A stretch of 60,304 bases of DNA from Oscillospiraceae bacterium (GTDB lineage: Bacteria > Bacillota > Clostridia > Oscillospirales > Acutalibacteraceae), in the NCBI GenBank assembly GCA_015066345.1, contig SVOQ01000015.1, forward strand, positions 1 through 60,304, in the 5' to 3' direction. Shown in pieces: positions 17,224-23,453 of this stretch. Both the position numbers and the translations under genes were made by a program. The notes under the pieces were generated by a model. That model worked only from the letters and a program-made list of their open reading frames with translations, did no database searches and was not told where the DNA came from. Position 1 is the stretch's first letter. Each line of letters begins with the position of its first letter.

Positions 17224-18597
17224 TTAAATACTCCTGTAATATCCTTTGTTTAAATCCAAGGGGTCGTCGCCCAAGAGGGCATTTTTCTTTTTATATGTGG
17301 GTGCAATGGGTCTTGCCATGCACATATACCTGACCTCGTCGGCAATATGGTCCTCACCCGTTGTATCAAGGTCCTCGGGGTTGGTGACACTGAATTTAAG
17401 TTCGGGCACCGTCCTTATAAACCCCTTGCAGGTGTTAAAGACGTACATCATTGGTATGCCGTTGTCGTCAAAGGAAAGTCGGTAATGTACCTGCATCCAC
17501 CCGGGAAGTCGTTTGTTATCGCCCTTTGTAAAATAAATACCGTTTCTTACTGCGGCTTCAATAATTGCCTCGCCCCTTGATGCATCCCATATTGAGGGGT
17601 CTGCTACACCTGAAATATGCTTATTTTTAAGCCAACGGTGAGTTCTTTCTATTTCCGCAATTTCCGAAAATATTTTTTCGGGTGGCCATTTAACACCCTC
17701 GTTGGGAGATTTGGTGCAACCGTAAAGTTCAAGTATCCTGTAAAGTCTGCCGTCATAATCCACCGCCCACCATGCACAGGAAAAAGGCTTTGCGTACCCG
17801 AAGTCAAAGGAGCGGTAAATAACCCAGTCATTGGGAATTTCAAAAGGCTCTATAACGTGGGTGAATGTACCGTCCTTGTAATTTTTTGGTACATCGCGGA
17901 ATTCTTCAAAAAACTGACCGTCAAAAATATCCCAGTTACCGAAACGGTGAGCCTGTCGCAGTTTTTCAGGAAGTGAGTCAAGAACCTTTACGTACTCGGG
18001 GTTGGTTTTCATAAGCACCGTATTATCGTCAATGGTTGCGGGTATGAATATGTAATCCGCAGGGTCCTCACCGCTTTCGTAACGCCCCTTTACAAAAAGC
18101 CGTTTAAACCAGTTGTGACCCACCCCACCGGGGTTTCCCGTAAAATACATACGGGGTTTAAAATCCACTCGGGTTGTTCGGTTACAGGTCATAAGAAACT
18201 GAATTTGCGTGAATGTGAAATGTGTGCATTCCTCAACACCTATAACGTCGTATTCCTGACCCTGATACTGATAAATGTCGTTTTCCGTGTCGCAATAGCC
18301 TAAGCGGATACGTGAGCCGTTGGGAAAAATAAAGGCTCTTTCATCCCGTTTGTAACGGGCTATACCGTTTAGTAGCGAAAGTAAGGGTAAAAGGTGATTT
18401 TCACGAAGTTCGGGTAAGGTTTTACGCAGCAGCAAAAGTTTAAGCCCACTGTATTGAAAAGCAAGTAAAACGAACTTAGTTCTTAACGCCCAGGATTTTC
18501 CGCCCCCACGAGCACCGCCGTAACCTATAAATCGGTTTGTGGATTCAAAAAATTCTTTTTGCTTTTCGTTGGGTGGCGGTATGATAAGCTCTTTCAT
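17224..18597 (-). CDS. Terminase large subunit (TerL)
   Basis: A 457-residue packaging motor: N-terminal ATPase and C-terminal RNase-H-fold nuclease. Walker A GGARGGGKS is at residues 27-35, Walker B with the catalytic acid pair (VIGVEE) near 125, and motif III (YFTGNPGG) near 165. Nuclease acidic residues appear in RSFDFGYAKPF and GVADPSIWD. I use the ATG at 18597, which forms ATGA with the stop of the preceding gene; the GTG 9 nt upstream lies too close to the AGGAG. It is intact, which argues against advanced decay of the element. Confidence 0.92.
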   Translation of the reverse strand: MKELIIPPPNEKQKEFFESTNRFIGYGGARGGGKSWALRTKFVLLAFQYSGLKLLLLRKTLPELRENHLLPLLSLLNGIARYKRDERAFIFPNGSRIRLGYCDTENDIYQYQGQEYDVIGVEECTHFTFTQIQFLMTCNRTTRVDFKPRMYFTGNPGGVGHNWFKRLFVKGRYESGEDPADYIFIPATIDDNTVLMKTNPEYVKVLDSLPEKLRQAHRFGNWDIFDGQFFEEFRDVPKNYKDGTFTHVIEPFEIPNDWVIYRSFDFGYAKPFSCAWWAVDYDGRLYRILELYGCTKSPNEGVKWPPEKIFSEIAEIERTHRWLKNKHISGVADPSIWDASRGEAIIEAAVRNGIYFTKGDNKRLPGWMQVHYRLSFDDNGIPMMYVFNTCKGFIRTVPELKFSVTNPEDLDTTGEDHIADEVRYMCMARPIAPTYKKKNALLGDDPLDLNKGYYRSI

Positions 18598-18860
18598 TTG
18601 CTCCACTCCTGTATTTGTTTTTCAAGCCTTATAATCACACCGTCCGAAACCTGAGCAGAGCCGTCGCAACATTCAAGTAAATCGTAAAGTTCCCTTAAAG
18701 CCCCTACGCTTTCTTTTAAAAACTTAGCGTCAATTTCGGGGTTTCCCGTAGCTTTAAAACTCTTTCGTGCCTTTTTTATAATATCGTCAATCAAAGCACT
18801 CATATTGTCCGCTGCCGATGAAACCCTTTTGTATTTATCTACGTTTCTTTTCTCGCTCAA
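18594..18860 (-). CDS. Small helical phage protein in terminase-small-subunit position
   Basis: 88 residues, charged and helical (NVDKYKRVSSAADNMSALIDD; LKESVGALRELYDLLEC). No helix-turn-helix is obvious. It overlaps TerL and the upstream gene by ATGA junctions at both ends, so all three are translationally coupled. Position suggests the DNA-recognition partner of TerL, but the sequence is not diagnostic. Confidence 0.55.
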   Translation of the reverse strand: MSEKRNVDKYKRVSSAADNMSALIDDIIKKARKSFKATGNPEIDAKFLKESVGALRELYDLLECCDGSAQVSDGVIIRLEKQIQEWSK

Positions 18861-19084
18861 ATTCTCAAACCTCTTTCGTAAAGGGATGAAACGCTCTTAA
18901 AATGATTACATCTGCTACCACCCGCAGAACAACACACGCTATTCTCATAGGTATCTTTAATATCTTTACTCGGGAATCTGTGAATACATTTAGTGCCTTT
19001 AAGAATTCCTTCGCAAATAACAGAACGATTACCTTCCCCGAGATAAAAGGGACATTCAATTCTATCTTCTATGGCTTTTGACAT
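18857..19084 (-). CDS. Cys-rich small phage protein, first gene of the late operon
   Basis: 75 residues with a zinc-binding pattern of Cys and His (CPFYLGEG, CEGILKGTKCIHRF, CCSAGGSRCNHF). Such proteins often precede terminase genes in Clostridia prophages and may be late regulators or nuclease accessory factors; function not established here. AGGAGG precedes the ATG at 19084. A longer frame to 19120 would run through that ribosome site, so it is rejected. The divergent control region lies just upstream. Confidence 0.7.
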   Translation of the reverse strand: MSKAIEDRIECPFYLGEGNRSVICEGILKGTKCIHRFPSKDIKDTYENSVCCSAGGSRCNHFKSVSSLYERGLRI

Positions 19085-19113
19085 TTTACGTACCTCCTGT
19101 ACTATTATTGGTA

Positions 19114-19142
19114 TTGACATCGGAATAAAATTGAGTTATATT
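19114..19142 (+). promoter_or_regulatory. Promoter of the repressor/ImmA pair
   Basis: TTGACA (19114-19119) and TATATT (19137-19142) separated by 17 nt on plus. Transcription would begin near 19150, at the first operator repeat, giving a leader of about 120 nt that passes through both operators and the LexA box. Confidence 0.7.
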
Positions 19143-19150
19143 ATTTTCGT

Positions 19151-19199
19151 AAACTGTACAGATTTCCGAACCACAACTGCATTATAGTACAGTTTTCCG
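19151..19199. promoter_or_regulatory. Paired operators between late operon and repressor
   Basis: AAACTGTAC (19151-19159) and GTACAGTTT (19187-19195) form a perfect inverted repeat. In the same orientation, GTACAGATTTCCG (19156-19168) and GTACAGTTTTCCG (19187-19199) are a 13-bp direct repeat with one mismatch, 31 bp apart (three helical turns). A minus-strand TATAAT (complement of 19181-19186) touches the second site. These are the likely binding sites of the XRE repressor controlling both directions. Confidence 0.6.
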
Positions 19200-19217
19200 T
19201 ACTTTTTTACCCAAAAC

Positions 19218-19231
19218 CGAACGAATGTTCG
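19218..19231. promoter_or_regulatory. LexA (SOS) box upstream of the repressor
   Basis: CGAACGAATGTTCG fits the Gram-positive LexA consensus (CGAAC, four bases, GTTYG) exactly in both arms. It lies between the operators and the ribosome site of the repressor gene. This suggests that DNA damage changes expression of the repressor/peptidase pair. Confidence 0.65.
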
Positions 19232-19269
19232 ATTTTTGTAGCATTGCACAAAAACAGGAGGTCATTATT

Positions 19270-19605
19270 GTGAATATGTATGAAAAAATAGCACAACTCT
19301 GTGACGAAAAGGGCATAAAACCTGCGGGTTTGTGTAAAGCAACGGGTATACCCAAAAGTACACTATCCGAATTAAAGCAGGGCAGAACCAAAACCTTATC
19401 CACTCAGACATTAAGTAAAATAGCCCAGTATTTTAACGTGTCATTGGGGTATTTCGATGATACTTTTGACCCTGTTGAAGATACGAGGGATGAACTGTTT
19501 CAAAAACGAAAACTGCTTTTCGATATGTCGAAACGTGCAACGGAGGACCAACTTGACACATTCCTTGTGATGTTTCAGGCTTTAATTGATAAGGAGGACA
19601 AATGA
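19270..19605 (+). CDS. XRE-family repressor of the phage element
   Basis: About 111 residues. The helix-turn-helix covers residues of about 10-60 (KPAGLCKATGIPKSTLSELKQGR), followed by a helical C-terminal half without a peptidase or LexA-type cleavage site. The start is GTG at 19270 (AGGAGG at 19256-19261, 8-nt spacer) or ATG at 19276. It is transcribed away from the late operon and overlaps the ImmA-like gene as ATGA. It is probably the CI-type repressor removed by that peptidase, as in ICEBs1 ImmR/ImmA; that relation is inferred. Confidence 0.85.
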   Translation: MNMYEKIAQLCDEKGIKPAGLCKATGIPKSTLSELKQGRTKTLSTQTLSKIAQYFNVSLGYFDDTFDPVEDTRDELFQKRKLLFDMSKRATEDQLDTFLVMFQALIDKEDK

Positions 19606-19808
19606 GCCAGATTATAAGACAAATAAAAATGCCGCTGACTATCAGGGCTTTTACAATACCCGATGCCAACGGCGACTTTAACATTTATATTAACGAGAAT
19701 TTATCCGACGAAGCCAAACGCAAATCCTTAGCTCACGAAAGATACCATATTGAAAACAACGACTTCCAAAAAACCGAATTTGCAAGACTCATAGAAGAAA
19801 AGAGTTGA
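19602..19808 (+). CDS. Miniature ImmA/IrrE-type metallopeptidase
   Basis: A 68-residue protein with an HExxH zinc-metallopeptidase motif in LAHERYHIENN (near residues 44-54), as in ImmA/IrrE anti-repressor peptidases. The family is usually 120-250 residues; here only the core around the active site is left, with no obvious third zinc-ligand helix. It is coupled to the repressor by ATGA and followed at once by a terminator. It may be a minimal active peptidase or a decayed remnant. Supported by motif and gene pairing. Confidence 0.7.
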   Translation: MSQIIRQIKMPLTIRAFTIPDANGDFNIYINENLSDEAKRKSLAHERYHIENNDFQKTEFARLIEEKS

Positions 19809-19829
19809 CCCGAGGGGTCAACTCTTTTT
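19799..19829 (+). terminator. Terminator of the repressor/ImmA operon
   Basis: GAGTTGACCC and GGGTCAACTC (19802-19811 with 19815-19824) form a 10-bp stem with a 3-nt loop, followed by TTTTT on plus. The stop codon of the ImmA-like gene lies inside the first arm. Confidence 0.85.
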
Positions 19830-19832
19830 AGT

Positions 19833-19945
19833 TAGGAATCAGGAGTGAGGAGTGAGGAGTTAAGGGGCACTTGGTGCCGATTGTAAATGCAAAATGCAGA
19901 ATGCAAAATGCAAAATTATCGGGGCTTACGCCGAATTATAAATCA
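19833..19945. repeat. Composite intergenic repeat, copy 1
   Basis: Tandem GGAGTGA/GGAGTTA units (19840-19865), then GGGGCACTTGGTGCC (small palindrome), then four AATGCAAA-like units (19886-19917), then CGGGGCTTACGCCGA. The same modules recur, partly inverted, at 28541-28686 and 31764-31816. Non-coding. It lies directly right of the phage element. Confidence 0.6.
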
Positions 19946-19965
19946 AATTATTCGCTCAAGATTTA

Positions 19966-20856
19966 TTATTTCTTCATTTCTGCAAGGTCGCGGTAATTAA
20001 TAAGTTTAATTCCACACGCTTTGATGTGTTGAAGTGTCTGTGGATCTGAGAAAAGTCTGTGTTCCCATACACGGCGGTGCCATGCACCTGAAATACCTTT
20101 AAGTTCCTCGCTTTCGAATGCGGGGTGAATATAGGTTTCGGTAATACCGTTGGGGAATGAACGGTAAAGTTCATAAATGTATTCTTTAAAGTTTTCGTAA
20201 GAGTCATTCTGAGGGCCGTTCCACTCGCCGGGAATGAGGAAATCGGGCATTGCAACACCGTTTGCCTTAGCGAATTCAAGAACTTTGCCGTAGAACATCT
20301 TAATCATATCAAGGTCGATTTTAACTGCAAGGGTATCGTTTGAGAACATCTCGGGTACGAATGTACCGGGGAAACGGAAAGGAAGTCCGTACTCCCCTGC
20401 AATAGCGAGGGTGAGGTTCAAAAGTTCAAATCTGCCTGTTTCAATACCGTAGAGTGAACCCATATGGTTATCAAGATGTGAGGGAGTAACTCCAAAGGAT
20501 TTGAAACGTTCTATCTGAGCGCGGATTTCTTTTTCAACCTGGTCAATATCGCAGTTTTTCTCAAACTCGTCAGATTCGTAGTACATAAAGCCTTCACTGT
20601 CGCGAAGTGAACTTGTATCGCCCTGAGCAATGGGACTCCAACGGTAGTTACCCCATTCACTTGTGAATGTAAGGTGTACACCAACTGCGTACTCGGGGTG
20701 AGCCGCTGCCCATTTACCCGCTTCTTTAGCCCAACAACAGGGAGTCATAATTGTAGCGGAGGTAATACCGCCCTTCTGGAATAAATCCGCAACCGCACCG
20801 TTGGCGGCGTGGCACATACCGTAATCGTCTGCGTTGATAATCAAATATTTATCCAT
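19966..20856 (-). CDS. ChbG/HpnK (YdjC-like) carbohydrate deacetylase
   Basis: A 296-residue cytoplasmic metal-dependent deacetylase of the ChbG/HpnK family, which removes N- or O-acetyl groups from small sugars such as chito-oligosaccharides. Motifs: NADDYG at residues 8-13 (metal Asp), GVHLTF near 60 (metal His), HLDNHMG near 127 (metal His and catalytic residues), and a C-terminal HPA segment. No signal peptide. GAGGG precedes the start. It lies 23 nt after the peptidoglycan-binding membrane protein gene and may be co-transcribed with it. Substrate is not determined. Confidence 0.88.
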   Translation of the reverse strand: MDKYLIINADDYGMCHAANGAVADLFQKGGITSATIMTPCCWAKEAGKWAAAHPEYAVGVHLTFTSEWGNYRWSPIAQGDTSSLRDSEGFMYYESDEFEKNCDIDQVEKEIRAQIERFKSFGVTPSHLDNHMGSLYGIETGRFELLNLTLAIAGEYGLPFRFPGTFVPEMFSNDTLAVKIDLDMIKMFYGKVLEFAKANGVAMPDFLIPGEWNGPQNDSYENFKEYIYELYRSFPNGITETYIHPAFESEELKGISGAWHRRVWEHRLFSDPQTLQHIKACGIKLINYRDLAEMKK

Positions 20857-20878
20857 TTAAAATCCCTCAACTTATTAT

Positions 20879-21976
20879 TTATTTTTTCTTGTTGTTTGCT
20901 TCTTCAAAAAGGTCTGAAAGTGACATTACGTCATTCTTCTTTTCGGGTTCTTCTTTAACCTCGGTTTCGGATTTCGCTTCACTTTCAGGAGCTTTCTCCT
21001 GTAATTTTTTCTTCTTTTTCTTTTTTACTATGAGTACGATTACTATAACAATAATCGCTATAATCCAGATAAATGCAATAAGAATAACTGCAAGAATGAT
21101 AATTAAAATGTTTGAGCCGTCATCATTCTGATTTCCGCCCACGGTTGCTACGGCAGTTGTGTTAACGGATGTAACGGGTGCGGTTGTAGCCTGACCGATA
21201 CTTGTTATATATTGGAAATATAAATGTTCAATTTTATCAATAACTGCGTCGTTTACTACACCGTCGGCAGTAAGACCGTTTTCCGCCTGAAGTTTTTTAA
21301 CTGCCTCTACGGTTTCGTCGTCGTAAACACCGCTAATCTCTTTACCCTGAAGACCGTATCCGCTATAAATAATATTCCACTGTATCCACTTTACCCCGTC
21401 ACCCATATCACCGGGTTTGATTTCACCTGTGGGTCTTGCGTAGGGGTTGGTTATTGCGTTGGGGTTAAGAGTTTCCGCTACGGGAACTGTGGACTGAGGA
21501 ACTTGAGTATTGGGGGCGGGTTGTACTATGGTTTCACCCTGAGTCATAGTCTGAGTTGCCGCAGGTACGGGGTCAATATATATGGCATCATTACCGCCAA
21601 CGGTAGTATTCAACACACCGTTTGATGAGTTACCCGAACCTGTGCCGCCGAGACCTCCGAGTATATCACCCACGTCACCGAATATACCGCCCAAGCCACC
21701 GATACCGTCAATGAAGCTACTTCCGAAATCCCCTGAGCCACCGCCGATACCGCCTAAGATATCGCCGAGTCCACCGGATGAACCCGAAGATGAAGGTTCT
21801 TCAGTGGGAGCATCCATAGTGGTGTTCATATCGTCCGCATCGTCATAGTGTTGCTCAAGTGCGGCATTAGTAATATTATTTTTGATTTCTGCCTGAGGCA
21901 TTTTGACACTGAGAACAGTTGTCAGAAGTGCAACTACGGCAATAGCCGAGCAGAAAAGAGATAACTTCTTTTTCAT
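20879..21976 (-). CDS. Membrane-anchored extracellular protein with Gly-rich region and PG_binding_1 domain
   Basis: 365 residues. Order: N-terminal signal or membrane segment (6-24), acidic linker, a glycine-rich low-complexity region (about 68-125), a Pro/Thr-rich linker, a peptidoglycan-binding domain (about 193-250), a C-terminal transmembrane helix (about 288-315), then a cytoplasmic tail starting with about seven lysines and rich in Glu. The layout suggests a wall-contacting membrane protein anchored at both ends, with a cytosolic tail. I do not recognise a named family beyond the PG_binding_1 repeat. TGAGG precedes the ATG. Confidence 0.75.
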   Translation of the reverse strand: MKKKLSLFCSAIAVVALLTTVLSVKMPQAEIKNNITNAALEQHYDDADDMNTTMDAPTEEPSSSGSSGGLGDILGGIGGGSGDFGSSFIDGIGGLGGIFGDVGDILGGLGGTGSGNSSNGVLNTTVGGNDAIYIDPVPAATQTMTQGETIVQPAPNTQVPQSTVPVAETLNPNAITNPYARPTGEIKPGDMGDGVKWIQWNIIYSGYGLQGKEISGVYDDETVEAVKKLQAENGLTADGVVNDAVIDKIEHLYFQYITSIGQATTAPVTSVNTTAVATVGGNQNDDGSNILIIILAVILIAFIWIIAIIVIVIVLIVKKKKKKKLQEKAPESEAKSETEVKEEPEKKNDVMSLSDLFEEANNKKK

Positions 21977-22081
21977 ATTTAAACCTCACATAATTTGTTA
22001 AAATACATTATAACACAAGGCACCACCCAATGCAATACTATTAAAACTTAAGTTTTTGTAAATAAATACTTGTCTTAAATT

Positions 22082-22147
22082 TAATTACGAATTACGAATT
22101 ACGCATTACGCATTAAAAAAGAGCCAACCCTCAGGTCGGCTCTTTAA
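22082..22147 (-). terminator. Terminator with adjacent AATTACG tandem repeat
   Basis: GAGCCAACC / GGTCGGCTC (22121-22142) forms a near-perfect stem followed by a T run on minus, just after the E2-like gene. Next to it (22082-22115) lies a short tandem array of AATTACG and CATTACG units, a non-coding simple repeat. Confidence 0.75.
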
Positions 22148-22157
22148 AACTATGTAT

Positions 22158-23090
22158 TCAAGCGTTGTCGTTAAGAATCATTTCGGGATTCTTAAAGAAT
22201 TCATCCATTTTTGTAAGGAAGGGTCTTACTTCACCGAAGTCCAGGGCTCTGTGGTCGAAGCAGATATTCATAGGAAGAATTGTTTTGATAACAATTTTAT
22301 CCTCGCCGTTTTCGTCAGTAATAACAACGGGCTTTTTCTGGAGTGTGCCTATACCGATAACGCAAACCTGGGGCGGAATAACCATAAGCATTGCAACCTC
22401 ACCGTTAAGACCGCGGGTATCCGCACCAACGTTGGAAACGGTAATTGTACCCTGCTTAAGGTCCTTACGAGTGATTCTTTCAGTTTCGGGAATAGCGTTA
22501 TAAGCTTTTTTCTCCGCACCTTTAAGACGTACGATTCTGTGACGTTTGTTGGTGTTAGCACCGTAAAGTCTTTTTATCGCCTTAATAATATGACCTCTTT
22601 TAAGTTTATCCAATGTATCGTGGAAAGAAACTGAGTAAAGCGCCTCGGTAAGATTTGTTTTCTCGAGTCTGCGGTTAATATCCGCCTGATAAGCGGCAAT
22701 TTCCTTAAGAGTTTTATTACCCATATCCTTCATAGTGATGGTCATCATTTCACCACTGGGAAGAATCCACGGAACGGAAATATCAATATTATCAAATGTA
22801 GTAACCTTACCTCTTACAAGACCTTTTTCGTAATGCATATGAGCATTAATCATGGGGTCAACCTCAATAGCCTCGGCAATTGCCTTAAGAAGTACTGCGT
22901 TAAAAGTAATCTTTGCAGGGGCACCCTCAACATTTTTCTCAGCACTGAATTTTTTAAATGCTGCAACGAATTCGGTTACGTCAGGCTCATATTGATAACT
23001 TACGTGAGGAATATTCTGCCAACTCTCGGTAGTCATGTTGGCAACGATTTTTCTCTGAATGCCAAATCGTGTAACATTTTTTACTGCCAT
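22158..23090 (-). CDS. Stand-alone catalytic domain of a 2-oxoacid dehydrogenase E2-type acyltransferase
   Basis: A 310-residue protein matching only the C-terminal catalytic domain of dihydrolipoyl acyltransferases (chloramphenicol-acetyltransferase-like fold). The active-site motif DHRALDFG is near residue 285 and the core segment NIDISVPWILPSG near 110. The lipoyl domain and peripheral-subunit-binding domain of a true E2 are absent, and no E1 or E3 gene is nearby. It may use CoA thioesters directly as an acetyltransferase-like enzyme. The ATG at 23090 has AAAGGTG upstream; a GTG at 23099 overlaps that site. Confidence 0.82.
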   Translation of the reverse strand: MAVKNVTRFGIQRKIVANMTTESWQNIPHVSYQYEPDVTEFVAAFKKFSAEKNVEGAPAKITFNAVLLKAIAEAIEVDPMINAHMHYEKGLVRGKVTTFDNIDISVPWILPSGEMMTITMKDMGNKTLKEIAAYQADINRRLEKTNLTEALYSVSFHDTLDKLKRGHIIKAIKRLYGANTNKRHRIVRLKGAEKKAYNAIPETERITRKDLKQGTITVSNVGADTRGLNGEVAMLMVIPPQVCVIGIGTLQKKPVVITDENGEDKIVIKTILPMNICFDHRALDFGEVRPFLTKMDEFFKNPEMILNDNA

Positions 23091-23453
23091 AAAATTCACC
23101 TTTCGTTTTTATGTTTTTAATAAAACTTTTTAATATTGTAAAAATGCGAAAACATCAATTTTGTTTTTTAAACAACTTTCACCTATACTATATCGTTAAT
23201 ATTATATCAAACATTCCCGATGAATGTCAATTCACATTTCTGTGTAAAAACGTTTTTCTCCCATATGCACAAAACAAAAACTCGCATATTGTTAATATCG
23301 TAGTTATTATATTTACTTTTTGGTTACATATTGTTAACTTTTTGTTAAAGATTTTATTTTTTAATCACTTATATTGCCAAGGAATAATTCGTGTGATAAA
23401 ATATTACCGATTTTTACTTAATTTATTAATTGTATGTAAGTGAGGCGAATTTT
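23091..23453. promoter_or_regulatory. Divergent AT-rich promoter region
   Basis: This 363-bp gap between the divergent E2-like gene and the ABC operon is very AT-rich. On plus, TTGCCA (23374-23379) and TAAAAT (23397-23402) with a 17-nt spacer form a good promoter for the ABC operon. No operator palindrome or structured RNA was recognised. Confidence 0.55.

Noticed and set aside
20889-21848. Plus-strand frames opposite the Gly-rich membrane protein, including a Pro-rich one
   Set aside because: They mirror the glycine-rich codons of the true gene and have no start signal.
22082-22115. Possible CRISPR-like short array (AATTACG units)
   Set aside because: Seven-base units without spacers are simple sequence repeats; no cas gene in the window.
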